Source: Sulfuritalea sp. (lineage in GTDB: Bacteria; Pseudomonadota; Gammaproteobacteria; Burkholderiales; Rhodocyclaceae). From it: a stretch of 64,000 nt of DNA. The position numbers were made by a program, and so were the translations under genes. The stretch is from positions 1 to 64,000 of the forward strand of contig JADJQA010000024.1 in NCBI GenBank assembly GCA_016712985.1, given 5' to 3'. The notes beneath the pieces were generated by a model. It made no database searches. It was not told where the DNA came from and worked only from the letters and a program-made list of their open reading frames with translations. Of this stretch, positions 11,344-20,480 are shown piece by piece. Each line of letters opens with the position of its first letter. Positions within the stretch are counted from its first letter, which is position 1.

Positions 11344-12474
11344 ATGGCTGTCAAGGACGCCAAGGCAATTGCAGAGTCTTTGAAACTGTTGGCCGACAAG
11401 GGCGACGCGCAGGCGCAATACCGCCTCGGCCTGCTCTACGCACGTGGCCAAGGGGTGCCGCAGAGTCCGCGTCATGCCTTGGCTTGGTACCGGGAAGCCG
11501 CGGAGCAGGGATTCGCGCCCGCGCAATGCGTTCTTGGCAACAAGTACGCCAGTGGCCAGGGCGTCAAGCAGAACCTCATGACCGCGTTTTCCTGGTACCT
11601 GAAGGCTGCCGAGCAAGGATACGCGAGGGCTCAGTTCCATCTTGGTGTCATGTACCAGGAAGGTCAGGTTGCCGATCAGGACGGCATGGAAGCCGAGTAT
11701 TGGTACTTCCAGGCGGCCGAGCAGGGCGATGCCGAGGCACAGTTGAAACTGGCCGGCATGTTCGATGGCAAGCAAAAATACATGGCCGCGACCTGGTACT
11801 TGAAGGCGGCTGCGCAGGGCATTCCGCAAGCGCAGTTCGTGCTGGGCAACAAGTACGCCACCGGTCAAGGCGTGCGCAAGGACCTGGCCAAGGCTTACGA
11901 CTCCTATCTGAAAGCTGCCCGGCAGGGGAACTTGCGCGCGCAGTGGAAACTGGCCCTTGCCTACCAGGAAGGCCTGGGTGTCGATGAAGACGAGACTGAA
12001 GCACTGGAGTGGCTTGCCAAAGCCGCAAAGGCCGGCTTTCCTCCGGCCCAAGCCTCGCTTGGGTTGAGGTATGCAAATGGGCAGGGGGTTGCGCAGAGCT
12101 ATCCGAAAGCCATTTTTCTATGGGAGAAAGCCGCCGCGAAAGGGGATGCGGAGGCGCAGCACAACCTGGGATATCTGTTCAACAACGGCCTTGGGGTAGC
12201 CAAGGATGTCAGGCAAGCCGAGATCTGGTATCGCCTGGCCGCGGAGCAGGGTGTGGCGGAGGCGCAATGCATCCTCGGACTGTTGTGCGCGCGCGGTGAG
12301 CTTGCGGAAATCGACTATGTCGAAGCGCACAAGTGGTTCAGCATTTCCGCCACAGCCGGCAATCAAGCCAGCGAGGCGAATCTGCAATACGCGGAGACGC
12401 TGATGACGCCTGAGCAGGTTTCCGAAGCCAGACGGCGGGCGATAGAATGGAGGGAAGCGTTCAAGAGTCGCTAG
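11344..12474 (+). CDS. Sel1-repeat (TPR-like) protein
   Basis: The 376-residue product consists almost entirely of Sel1-like repeats of about 36 residues, with signatures such as AQYRLGLLYARGQGV, AQFHLGVMYQEGQ and AQHNLGYLFNNGLGV, about nine in a row. Sel1 solenoids mediate protein-protein contacts. No signal peptide is visible, so a cytoplasmic location is likely. The start at 11344 follows the first Met of the open frame; no strong ribosome-binding site precedes it. The gene stands alone between the repeat protein (292 bp upstream) and a repeat-bearing spacer. The frame is intact. The client or pathway cannot be told from the sequence. Confidence 0.85.
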   Translation: MAVKDAKAIAESLKLLADKGDAQAQYRLGLLYARGQGVPQSPRHALAWYREAAEQGFAPAQCVLGNKYASGQGVKQNLMTAFSWYLKAAEQGYARAQFHLGVMYQEGQVADQDGMEAEYWYFQAAEQGDAEAQLKLAGMFDGKQKYMAATWYLKAAAQGIPQAQFVLGNKYATGQGVRKDLAKAYDSYLKAARQGNLRAQWKLALAYQEGLGVDEDETEALEWLAKAAKAGFPPAQASLGLRYANGQGVAQSYPKAIFLWEKAAAKGDAEAQHNLGYLFNNGLGVAKDVRQAEIWYRLAAEQGVAEAQCILGLLCARGELAEIDYVEAHKWFSISATAGNQASEANLQYAETLMTPEQVSEARRRAIEWREAFKSR

Positions 12475-12548
12475 AGGCCGGAGGTGGCTCCAACCGGCAG
12501 GCAATGCCATTTGCCCCGTCGCGAATGCCTTAAACCCAAGAACCTCAT

Positions 12549-12695
12549 TTGACACAGAGAACACTGAGAAAAGCACAGAAAACACAGAGAGTTGGATTGC
12601 ATTGAAGACTCACCTATCGGGTGAGCCAAGGCTTTTCCTCCGTGCTCTCCGTGGCTCTGTGTTCTCTGTGTTTGAAGCGGTTGCAATTGCGGTTT
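12549..12695. repeat. Dispersed intergenic repeat, CACAGAG-rich, copy 1
   Basis: The spacer before rdgC contains TTTGACACAGAGAACACTG followed by CACAGAAAACACAGAGAG, and about 90 bp later the opposed arm CTCTGTGTTCTCTGTGTTTG ending in GAAGCGGTT. The two arms are imperfect inverted repeats of each other. The same element, with the same order of blocks, recurs at about 43401-43525. It lies outside genes in both places. Function unknown; a REP-like or non-autonomous element is possible. Confidence 0.7.
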
Positions 12696-12738
12696 CTAGG
12701 TTGAATTTTTCTCGTTGGCAAACATCGGTAACGAATCC

Positions 12739-13639
12739 ATGTGGTTTTCGCAATCTCCAGATTTTCCGGCTGACTTCTGGCTGGACCCTGAACACGGACA
12801 CCTTGTCGGAAGCTCTGCGCAAAGGACGTTTTCAGGCTTGCGGCGCGACTGATCGGGTGGCGCGAGGCTGGGTGCCGCCACGCGCCAATGAAGGCGAACT
12901 GGTGTTTTCCGTGGAGCGCCAGCAGTTGATTGCACTGGGCATCGAGCAGAAGTTGTTGCCCGTGTCGGTCGTGCGTCAGTATGCACAGGCGAAACTGGCC
13001 GAGATCGAGGTGGCGCAGGGCTACAAGCCGGGGCGCAAGCAGACGCGTGAAGTGACCGATCAGTTGGAAGCCGAACTGTTGCCGCGCGCTTTCGTCAAGC
13101 GCAGTCTGACCTACGTCTGGATCGATCCGGTCAATCGCTGGCTGCTGGTGGATGCATCCGCCAGCACCCGCGCGGACGAAGTCATGGAGCATCTCAAGCT
13201 GTCCCTCGGCGAGTTGCCCGTCAGCCTGATCAAGACCCAACTGGCGCCGGCCGGCGCCATGACGCAATGGCTGGCGGCTGGCCAGGCGCCCGGCAGCTTC
13301 GGCATCGACCGCGATTGCGAACTGCGCGCAATGGCCGAAGAACATGCCGCTGTGCGTTACGTGCGCCACAACCTCGACAGTGATGAGGTACGCAGCCACA
13401 TCGCAGGCGGCAAGACGGCAACCCGCCTGGCGCTGACATGGAATGATCGGATTTCGTTTGTGCTGACCGAGCAATTGCAGATCAAGCGTCTGGCGTTTCT
13501 TGATTTGCTGAAGGAAGATGCCGAGCGCCAGGCCACCAATGCGGATGATCTGTTTGCCGCCAACTTCATCCTTATGTGCGGAGAACTGGCGCAACTCCTG
13601 CGACATCTTCTGGAGGCACTGGGCGGGGAGGGCGAATGA
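12739..13639 (+). CDS. rdgC: Recombination-associated protein RdgC (one-base insertion near start)
   Basis: RdgC is a nucleoid-associated, ring-shaped DNA-binding protein that restrains RecA-mediated recombination. The product shows the family features NLQIFRLTSGW at the N-terminus, FVKRSLTYVWIDP in the middle and FAANFILMCGEL at the end, about 299 residues. The family normally begins MWF-(K/R)-NL. Here ATG at 12739 reads Met-Trp-Phe and then leaves the frame because TTTT at 12743-12746 has one T too many; with TTT it reads Met-Trp-Phe-Arg-Asn-Leu and continues to the stop. The first residues of the longer open frame starting at 12602 come from the repeat-bearing spacer and are not part of the protein. 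The stop overlaps the start of the next gene. Confidence 0.88.
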
Positions 13640-14469
13640 TCCCGGCGCGCACAGCGATGCTGCGCGTACTGATCGCCCTGACGGTGTTCGGTGCAGGTGC
13701 ATTGGGCTGTCTGCCGGCGCGCGCCGACGGCGTTGACGTGGGCAAGCCCTCCAGCATGCGTAATCTGGTTCCCGCCGGGACCATCGAAAAGCAGGCGGCG
13801 CAGGAATACGAACAGCTCAAGCGCCAGGCCGCCAGCAAGCGCGCACTGGGGCCGGACGATGATCCCCAGGTGAGGCGACTGCGCGCCATCGCGGCGCGGA
13901 TGATTCCCTTTGTGGACCGCTTCAACCCTCTCGCGCGCCAGTGGCGATGGGAGGTGAACTTGATCGGTTCGAAGCAGATCAATGCCTTCTGCATGCCGGG
14001 CGGCAAGATCGCCTTCTTCAGCGGGATTCTCGACACCTTGAAGCTGACCGATGACGAGGCGGCGATGGTGATGGGCCATGAGATCGCTCACGCCCTGCGC
14101 GAGCATGCCCGTGCGCGGATGGCGAAGAGTCAGATTGCCCAGTTCGGCGCCAACCTGTTGGGCGAGCTGGTGGCCGGCGGTCGCTATGCCGGGGCTTTCC
14201 AGATGGGAGGCAGTCTGCTGTCGCTGAAGTTCTCGCGCGATGACGAATCGGAGGCCGATGTGGTGAGGCTCGATCTTGCCGCACGAACCGGTTTTGATCC
14301 GCGCGCCGGTATCAGTTTGTGGCAGAAGATGGCAGCCGCCAACAGCAGGGCGCCGCTGGAATTTCTTTCAACCCACCCGGCGGGCAACAATCGCATCAAG
14401 GATATCGAGAGGCATCTGCCGGATGTGATGCCGCTTTACGAAAGAGCCCGCGATAGCCGCAACCAGTAG
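13636..14469 (+). CDS. Periplasmic M48-family zinc metallopeptidase (BepA/LoiP-like)
   Basis: The 277-residue product has a hydrophobic N-terminal signal segment ending near ARADG, then a peptidase M48 domain with the zinc motif HEIAH (about residue 150) and the downstream ESEAD that supplies the third ligand. M48 peptidases of this type degrade or refold outer-membrane proteins in the periplasm. The ATG at 13636 overlaps the rdgC stop (ATGA), which decides the start over the in-frame ATG at 13576 that lies inside rdgC. Translational coupling to rdgC is likely. No TPR domain follows, so it is the short LoiP-like form rather than full BepA. The frame is intact. Confidence 0.86.
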   Translation: MIPARTAMLRVLIALTVFGAGALGCLPARADGVDVGKPSSMRNLVPAGTIEKQAAQEYEQLKRQAASKRALGPDDDPQVRRLRAIAARMIPFVDRFNPLARQWRWEVNLIGSKQINAFCMPGGKIAFFSGILDTLKLTDDEAAMVMGHEIAHALREHARARMAKSQIAQFGANLLGELVAGGRYAGAFQMGGSLLSLKFSRDDESEADVVRLDLAARTGFDPRAGISLWQKMAAANSRAPLEFLSTHPAGNNRIKDIERHLPDVMPLYERARDSRNQ

Positions 14470-14490
14470 ATCGGTTCATCAAACCAGATA

Positions 14491-14569
14491 CCGTTTGCGG
14501 TGAGCCCTGAGCCGGTAGAACCGCAGTTTCCGCGAGAACGCTGGCCTTCGACAGGCTCAGGCCGAATGG
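14491..14569. repeat. REP-like palindromic repeat (CCTGAGCC / CTTCGACAGGCTCAGG)
   Basis: Between the M48 peptidase and ycgR, GAGCCCTGAGCCGG (14502 onward) faces CCTTCGACAGGCTCAGGCC (14545 onward). The arms can pair as an imperfect hairpin, and the motif TTCGACAGGCTCAGG is a widespread proteobacterial intergenic repeat. It lies between two genes converging on it, so it may also serve as a terminator region, although no T-run follows. Confidence 0.6.
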
Positions 14570-14660
14570 ATTGCAGGGATTCACGCTACCGGAAGGAACT
14601 ACCAGGAGTCGGCGCTGGCGCTGCGGCGCTTTCGTGCGGATCGGGGCACCACCGGGCGCT

Positions 14661-15489
14661 TCAGGTCATCCCCGAGTCACGCGCCTTGCGTTCGCGTTCC
14701 ACCTTGATGATATAGCGCTGGATCAGGGTGAGCATTAGCCCCGGCAGCTTCAGGAACTCACAGCCGGCACGTTGCGACCTGACGCCGTTGCGCGCTACCG
14801 ACTCGAACACACTGCGCACCGCAACCGTACCCGTTACCACGCCGACCTCGGGCAGATCGATCCTGCAGCCGAGTTGCTGCCCTGTTTCGATTGGAATATC
14901 GAGTGGAATCGAGACAACGCCGAGCCCGCCGCCGCTGATGTCGCCGATGTGGGCTTCGAGCATTCGCGGCTCACCATTTTCAGGGGGGAAGGCCATGACG
15001 CACTTCAGCGGGCGCACGATGGGTGTGGCCAGCCGGTAGTACTCGCGACGCTGCAGGCGCAGCACGCTGTCGGGCAGGGCGGCGCGGAACGCCGGCCCTC
15101 CCCTTCGTCTCGATACGCTCCAGTCCGCGCAGGATGAACTGGATCTTTACCTTGTCGAGTTGCGTGACGCAGAAAAGCTTCCTGGCTTCCAGCGCCTTGC
15201 TGTTCATCTCCGGACTCGCGCCGAGATCGAGAAGAAGGCCGTTGTCACCGTAGCTGATCATGTCGGTCAGCACCATGTCGCGGCCTTCCTTGAAAAACAT
15301 GGTGATCTGGGATACGTGCTCGACCATGCCGCGAAAGATCGCAAACATTTCGCTCTTGCTGTTCAGCATGTACTGGCTGAATTCGTCCGTAGACAGCAAT
15401 TCGGCCGCCAGATTCTGCGCGGCGGTCGGCGGGACTACGGGTGTCGACGCCTCCTGGTGGGCGGGGAGGTGGGCTTCGGTACCGCTCAT
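14661..15489 (-). CDS. ycgR: Flagellar brake protein YcgR (PilZ domain; one-base frame change)
   Basis: YcgR binds cyclic di-GMP and slows the flagellar motor. The N-terminal part (15489 to about 15100) is the YcgR_2 domain, with EFSQYMLNSKSEMFAIFRGM near residue 36 and later QLDKVKIQFILRGLERIET. The C-terminal part is a PilZ domain with the c-di-GMP motif RREYYR and DISGGGLGV. The two parts are in different frames: near 15095 one base is missing or extra in the run coding KGR-A-FRAALPDSV. Read through, the protein is about 275 residues, normal for the family. It is the last gene of the minus-strand flagellar group. The shift looks like a sequencing indel, since both halves are well conserved. 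Confidence 0.85.
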
Positions 15490-15531
15490 GGTTCGATAGA
15501 CGTTGGCGTGGAAACAGTTGAGCGTTTAATG

Positions 15532-15846
15532 TTAGCCGAGATTTCGCCCCACGAGGCCATCAGGAAGTGCGCCTTCGCGCTCTACCTGGTAGATCCATGC
15601 CAGCAGTTCGGCAATGGCAATGTAGAGTTCCGCAGGGATCTGTCCGTCTATGTCGACCCGGGACAGCAAGGCGACCAATTCCGGCGATTCATGCACGAAA
15701 ACTCCATGCTCGTGTGCGCGAGAGATGATCTCTTCGGCGATCAGCCCGCGCCCCTTGGCCACCACCGTGGGCGCCGAAGTCCCTGGCGCATACTTCAACG
15801 CAACGGCAAGTGCCCGCTGCTCGCCATCCTTACTGCTGGTTGTCAT
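15532..15846 (-). CDS. FlhB-like export switch C-terminal domain protein (EscU/YscU/HrcU family)
   Basis: The 104-residue product matches the cytoplasmic C-terminal domain of FlhB, without the membrane part. It has ALKYAPGTSAPTVVAKGRG followed by VHESPELVALLSRVDIDGQIP and the end motif ELYIAIAELLAWIY. The NPTH autocleavage site of true FlhB is absent, as in the small stand-alone homologues (FlhX/FhlB type) found beside fliK. Such proteins can partly replace the FlhB C-terminus in substrate switching. It overlaps the end of fliK by 17 bp, so the two are translated as a unit. The frame is intact. Confidence 0.85.
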   Translation of the reverse strand: MTTSSKDGEQRALAVALKYAPGTSAPTVVAKGRGLIAEEIISRAHEHGVFVHESPELVALLSRVDIDGQIPAELYIAIAELLAWIYQVEREGALPDGLVGRNLG

Positions 15847-16971
15847 GCTTCACCTGCAAGGCGAGCAGTGGCACACCGGCTGTCGCCATGGATTTCTCCA
15901 ATAGCGGCGCGGCGTTACGCAGATCGGCGGCGCTGGCGTCAATTGGCGTGGCTATGACGATTCTCGCTCCCTGTGGCGTCAGGCTGAGTCGGGCGTCGAT
16001 TTCACCCAGTCGCGGCGTGACGAGACGCAGCGATGTGATCCATCCCCCGTCTGCCTCTGCCTGCCCGTCGCCGCTGCGCTGCTGATCCGGTTCGATCTGC
16101 CATCTCAGCGACTGGCCGGGCCAGATTTCCCCATGCCAGGCGAGACGCTGGGTTGCGACGGCGTCCAATTGCTGCTGCACCAGCGGCCGCAGGTCTTCCG
16201 GCACCGCCTGGGCCGGATTTGCGAGCGCCGCCACCTGCGCGGACTGCCGCGCCTCATCGCTGCCGAGCAGATTCTGCAGCAACACCATCGGTCCCGGCGC
16301 TTCGGCCGGACGCCCAGCCGGTGCCGCATGCGTAGCGGCCGCGCCGGTTTCCCGTGCGGGCGTGGCAAGTGTTTCCGCTGCCGAATGTCGCGCCTGCGGC
16401 TCGACCAGCAGGTCTCCCAGAGGCCGCTGTCCCATGACCCACTGCACCTGGTGGGCCTCGTAGAACAACCCGCTTTGGCTCACGGCTTTGGCCAGTTGCG
16501 GCGCCAGATCCGCAGCCAGCCTGGCGGTATCGGCGGATGCCGCGGCGAGCAGTGCCGGCCCTGGCGTCAGCGCCGCCGGAGGTGGCGCGGCGCCGTCGCG
16601 CGCCAGCAGAGCGCCGATCAGACGTGCAGTGGGCGACAGACTGGTGAACTCGTAGGCGGTCGCTGCCGCATCGCCGGGAGCATTGCGGTTGACTATTTGG
16701 GCGACGACGAGGCGCGGCGTACGGTCGATCACCACCAATTCCAGCGTGTCCCCGCCTTCGCACCCTCGGGCAGTGCCAGCGTCAGGGAGCGGCCCGCGAC
16801 GAGGGCTTTGTAGGTGTTTTCCGGCAGGACTTCCTGAATTCGCGCCGAGAAGGCCTGGCCTGGGCGCAAGTCCGTCAGGTCGGCCGGTATTTCGGCAACC
16901 GGCGCGATCGGCTGCAGAGCCGCCTCGGTTTGCATCCGCATGCGGACGCCAACATCGTTGGGGATCAGCAC
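15830..16971 (-). CDS. fliK: Flagellar hook-length control protein FliK (one-base frame change)
   Basis: FliK measures hook length and triggers the export switch from hook to filament proteins. The N-terminal segment carries LRPGQAFSARIQEVLPENTY, and the long second segment starts ELVVIDRTPRLVVAQIVNRN and ends with the conserved FliK C-terminal core WPGQSLRWQIEPD and LEKSMATAGVPLLALQVKHD. The two segments are joined by restoring one G in the run at about 16757-16760 (GAKAG-D-TLELVV). Total length would be about 380 residues. The start is uncertain: GTG at 16971 gives V-LIPNDVGVRMRMQ, ATG at 16941 is the alternative. The middle is Ala/Pro-rich, normal for FliK. Confidence 0.8.
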
Positions 16972-17039
16972 CAAGGCACTATCCCGAGGTCGCTGAAGGC
17001 TGCGGGCAGGACGGCTGGCTTGCCACCGCAGGGGGCTTG

Positions 17040-17414
17040 CTACGCCCCCGGGGCGCCGGCCGCAGACTCGCCGGCGCCGGCCGCGTAGGCCTTTTCGACA
17101 TCGTGCCGGCGTGCACTGTTGCCGAGATACTTGCGTACATGCTCCATCCACGGTTCAGTGTGGCGGCGCACTTCAGCGTCGTCTTCGAGGATGCGCTGAA
17201 TCAGGCTGCGCCTGCGGTCCAGGTCGGTGACCAGCGCATTGTGGTCTTCCGGAGTCGCCATCAGGGTATCGCGCAAACCGGCAACACCTTGTTCGAGTTC
17301 GATCAGGTTGTCCCAGTCGCCGGCCCGCGCCGCATCGACCATACGGGACGACAGGAGACTCATTTCTTCGTAGAGTTCGATCTGGGAAGGCATCCGCTGC
17401 ATCGTAGCCATCAT
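17040..17414 (-). CDS. fliT: Flagellar protein FliT (export chaperone)
   Basis: The 124-residue product is predicted all-helical, with YEEMSLLSSRMVDAARAGDW near the N-terminus and RRSLIQRILEDDAEVRRH in the middle, the FliT pattern. FliT is the cytoplasmic chaperone for the filament cap FliD and can control FlhDC in enteric bacteria. Its start overlaps the fliS stop (ATGA type), matching the conserved order fliD-fliS-fliT. The C-terminal twenty residues are Ala/Gly-rich and probably disordered. Assignment leans on position as well as on sequence, because FliT is poorly conserved. Confidence 0.8.
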   Translation of the reverse strand: MMATMQRMPSQIELYEEMSLLSSRMVDAARAGDWDNLIELEQGVAGLRDTLMATPEDHNALVTDLDRRRSLIQRILEDDAEVRRHTEPWMEHVRKYLGNSARRHDVEKAYAAGAGESAAGAPGA

Positions 17415-17836
17415 GCGGCAAACTTGTTGCGCGAAGCTACAGCGGGATCATCGGCTATTTCTTCCCAGGCCGACTTGATTTCGCCAAGCAGGCGGCTGAC
17501 TTCCTTCAATGCGGCCGGATCATTGTGCAGGTTGGCATGCACCAGGCGAGCGATCATGTAGTCGTAGAGCGCGGCCAAACGGTTGGGTAGCTCGTCGCCC
17601 ACGGAAAAATTCAGGCTGGCCCGAAGCCCGCTGGAGACGATGTCCATGGCACGCGAGATAGCCCGTCCCTTGTCGGCGACGCGGCCTTGCTGCAAGGCAT
17701 TTTCGGCCGTGGCGATGGCCAGCAGGGCGCCGTCGAACAACATCAGGATCAGCCGATGCGGGTCGGCCGCCGCAACGCTGGTTTCGAGGCCTACCTTGGC
17801 ATAGGTTGCGGCGGAGTTGGGTGAAGCGAAAGACAT
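17411..17836 (-). CDS. fliS: Flagellin export chaperone FliS
   Basis: The 141-residue product has the FliS core: TYAKVGLETSVAAADPHRLI near residue 12, LMLFDGALLAIATAENAL, then LNFSVGDELPNRLAALYDYM. FliS binds the C-terminus of flagellin in the cytoplasm and stops early polymerisation before export. A GGAG ribosome-binding site lies just before the ATG at 17836. It sits 13 bp after fliD and overlaps fliT, so it belongs to the fliDST operon on the minus strand. Confidence 0.93.
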   Translation of the reverse strand: MSFASPNSAATYAKVGLETSVAAADPHRLILMLFDGALLAIATAENALQQGRVADKGRAISRAMDIVSSGLRASLNFSVGDELPNRLAALYDYMIARLVHANLHNDPAALKEVSRLLGEIKSAWEEIADDPAVASRNKFAA

Positions 17837-17849
17837 GGCTGTCTCCAGG

Positions 17850-19235
17850 TTACTTGTTCGAGGTCCCGGGCAGGTTGGCGAGCGCCTGGGTCAGGAAGCC
17901 GCTGGTCTGGTTCAATCGGCTGACCAGCGCATCCAGCGCCGCGAACTGGCGCCGATAGCGGGTTTCGATCTGCGTCAGTCGCCCATTGAGCAGATCGCGG
18001 CTCTTGCCGATGTCCGCGATCGAGAGACCGATACCGTCGGTGCGCGCCGTGATCGTGCCACCGAATCCCACAATCGCTTCCAGCGCCGTGTTGAAGCGCA
18101 CGGCGATCCCCTCGTTGCCGACCGTCGTCTGCGAGAATAGCGCGGCCACGTTCTTGTTGGGATCGGCCAAGGCTGCGGCGAGTTGGGTGCTGTCGGTGGC
18201 AAGGGTTCCGTCCGCCTGCATCGTGATGCCGATGTCGGACAGGTAGCTGATGCCGCCTGCGACGCCTGTTACTCCGGTACGGGCCAGACCGCTCAATTGG
18301 GACTGGAGAGAGCGCACCGTGCTGTCGCCGCTCAGGACCGCACCCGTCTTGGTGGCGGCATCGTAGTTCGAATTGGCTTTAAGCAGGCCGACCGAGTCAT
18401 TGTAGGCCTTGACGAAGTCTTCGACGGCGGAAATCGTCCCCGCCGTGTCACGGGCGACGCTCAGGGTCGCCGTTCCGGGTGAGGTGAGCGTACCCTTGGT
18501 GAGTTTCAGTGTCACACCCTCGATGGCGTCCGTGATGGTGTTCGAGGAGCGGGTAATGGCGATGCCGTTGATGGTCACGTTGGCGTCGTCTGCCGGCTGG
18601 GTCTGCACCAGATTCGCCGAATCGAGGCCGGAAAGCGCATGGGCGCCGCCGCTGCCATCGTCGGTGACAGCGACGCTGACGGCGCCGATCGAGCCGCTGG
18701 TGTTGGAGCTCAGTACCAGTCGGTTTGTCGTGCCATCGTTGATGATCGTGGCCGTGACGCCTGCGCTGGCGTCATTGATGGCCTGGCGGATGCCGGCAAG
18801 CGTGTTGTTGCCGCTGTCGATCGTGACATTGATCGCGGCGCCGCTATTGATTGAAATGGCGAGCGAACCGGTGTTGAAGGTATCCGTGGTGGCCGCGTAA
18901 TTCGTGTCGCTGCGGACAGTGTGGGACTTGGCGAGTTGAGTGACGCTGAGACTGTAGCTGCCGGCGGCGGCCGTGCCCGACGCCGAGGCGGTCAGAACCG
19001 TGGTATCCGATACCGAGGCGGCGTTGGTGGCGAAAGAGCCGGTCAGGGACGTGCCGGCCGTTTGCAGACTTGACAGCGCTCCCTTGATCGAACCATAGGC
19101 CGACAGTTTGCTGTTGTAGTCAGCCTCCCTGGTCGCCAGCCGGTTCAACGGTTGCCGCTCGAGCGCCATCAGTTTGCTGACGATGCTTTCAATGTCAAGC
19201 GAGGAACCGGCGGATGATATTGCGGCCATTTGCAT
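17850..19235 (-). CDS. fliD: Flagellar filament capping protein FliD
   Basis: The 461-residue product has the FliD N-terminal domain (SAGSSLDIESIVSKLMALER), a central Ser/Thr/Gly-rich region and the C-terminal domain with LSDIGITMQADGTLATDST and helices ending LTQIETRYRRQFAALDALV. FliD caps the filament tip and lets exported flagellin assemble beneath it. The ATG at 19235 is preceded by AGGAG five bases upstream, which favours it over the ATG two codons later. First gene of the minus-strand flagellar group, divergent from fliC; the 339-bp gap holds the control sites of both. The frame is intact. Confidence 0.94.
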   Translation of the reverse strand: MQMAAISSAGSSLDIESIVSKLMALERQPLNRLATREADYNSKLSAYGSIKGALSSLQTAGTSLTGSFATNAASVSDTTVLTASASGTAAAGSYSLSVTQLAKSHTVRSDTNYAATTDTFNTGSLAISINSGAAINVTIDSGNNTLAGIRQAINDASAGVTATIINDGTTNRLVLSSNTSGSIGAVSVAVTDDGSGGAHALSGLDSANLVQTQPADDANVTINGIAITRSSNTITDAIEGVTLKLTKGTLTSPGTATLSVARDTAGTISAVEDFVKAYNDSVGLLKANSNYDAATKTGAVLSGDSTVRSLQSQLSGLARTGVTGVAGGISYLSDIGITMQADGTLATDSTQLAAALADPNKNVAALFSQTTVGNEGIAVRFNTALEAIVGFGGTITARTDGIGLSIADIGKSRDLLNGRLTQIETRYRRQFAALDALVSRLNQTSGFLTQALANLPGTSNK

Positions 19236-19448
19236 TTACTCCTGTGACCTTACTATAACGGAAGCAGCGGCTGAATCTGTAGGGCCTCCCGTGGGCTCTA
19301 GAGCCGCTGACTTGCCGTGATTGATCAGCAAGTACTGTGCCCGAGACCAAAGCGTGGCGCCAAGCCGATTTTCCTACCACGGCCCGGCAACGAGTCCGCT
19401 TTCTACCGGTCAGGGGTTTGCATGGGCGATGAGGCGCACGAGGAACCC

Positions 19449-19475
19449 TAAAGTTTTCTGCCAGGCTACCGTTAA
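19449..19475 (+). promoter_or_regulatory. Sigma-28 (FliA) promoter for fliC
   Basis: TAAAGTTT at 19449-19456, then an 11-bp spacer, then ACCGTTAA at 19468-19475, close to the FliA consensus TAAAGTTT-N11-GCCGATAA. It lies about 100 bp before the fliC start on the same strand, which fits late flagellar control of flagellin. Confidence 0.82.
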
Positions 19476-19574
19476 AGATTCCAACTGCGGTGACTATGCC
19501 TCGCTGGACAGAGGCAAACCGGAGGCGATGGCGCTGATGCCGTCTTTTTCGTAACCTAGCAAAGGAGCATTTTC

Positions 19575-20291
19575 ATGGCACAAGTCATCAACACCAACGT
19601 GGCATCCCTTTTCGCGCAACAAGCCCTGAACAAATCAGCCAAGGCGCTGGGCATTGCCCAGCAACGCCTGTCCTCGGGTGTGCGCATCAATACCGGCGCC
19701 GACGATCCGACCGGGTTGGTCACTGCCACCGGCTACGATAGCCAGATCCGCGGCGCGAACCAGGCGCAGCGCAATGCCAGCGACGGTATTTCGACCGCGC
19801 AGATCAATGACGGTTATCACGGGCAGATTCTCGAGAACCTGCAGCGCCTGCGTGAAATTGCGGTACAACTGGGCGGCACGGCATCCGGCGCGGAAACCAC
19901 GGCGCTGGTCGCGGAAAATACCCGCATCCTGGCCCTGACCACCGCCACCGGCGCCGTGGTCGTCAACTCGAATGGCGGTACCGTTACCGGTGTCGGTACG
20001 GCGGCCACGGTCGCTGGCACGTTGACGATTGCCGGTATCGATACGGACATCACCGCCGTGACCACCGCGCGTGCCTCCTACGGCGCCGACATCGCCACGT
20101 TCAACTCCGCGATCGCCGCTTTGGGCGCCCAATCAGTGAATACGTCGGCCGCGTATAGCCGGATAATCGACACCGACTATGCCGTGGAGACCACGAACCT
20201 GACCCGGAACTCGATTCTGCAGCAGGCGGGCAGCGCGATTCTGGCGCAGGCGAACCAGGTGCCGAACAACGTGCTCACCCTGTTGAGGTAA
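19575..20291 (+). CDS. fliC: Flagellin FliC, unusually short (238 residues)
   Basis: Flagellin polymerises into the filament. Both conserved ends are present: MAQVINTNVASLFAQQALNK and QRLSSGVRINTGADDP at the N-terminus, and a C-terminal D0/D1 helix ending ILAQANQVPNNVLTLLR. The central part is only about 100 residues of Thr/Ala/Val-rich sequence, so the surface domains D2/D3 are essentially missing; beta-proteobacterial flagellins usually have 270-500 residues. The usual DDAAGLAIS reads DDPTGLVTA here, a noticeable departure at a core helix. A clear AAAGGAG ribosome-binding site (19560-19566) and a sigma-28 promoter precede it. It may be a minor or divergent flagellin copy; no second flagellin is in the window. 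Confidence 0.9.
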   Translation: MAQVINTNVASLFAQQALNKSAKALGIAQQRLSSGVRINTGADDPTGLVTATGYDSQIRGANQAQRNASDGISTAQINDGYHGQILENLQRLREIAVQLGGTASGAETTALVAENTRILALTTATGAVVVNSNGGTVTGVGTAATVAGTLTIAGIDTDITAVTTARASYGADIATFNSAIAALGAQSVNTSAAYSRIIDTDYAVETTNLTRNSILQQAGSAILAQANQVPNNVLTLLR

Positions 20292-20480
20292 CATCCCAGC
20301 CGCCAGTGAGCGTGACTTGAGATGATGCCAGCGACTTGCAGGCCGCGAACCGCCAGATTTGGCTGTTAGGCGGCCGGTCGCATGGATTCATGTAATGTCG
20401 CTGAGCAACGGCAATGGGAATCAACGAAATTGGAAGCAGTGAGCCGTGAGATCGAGTGATATCCGCGAAGGATACGCATC

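Noticed and set aside
17986..18900. Plus-strand open frames opposite fliD
   Set aside because: They are shadows of the well-supported fliD frame caused by high GC at third positions.
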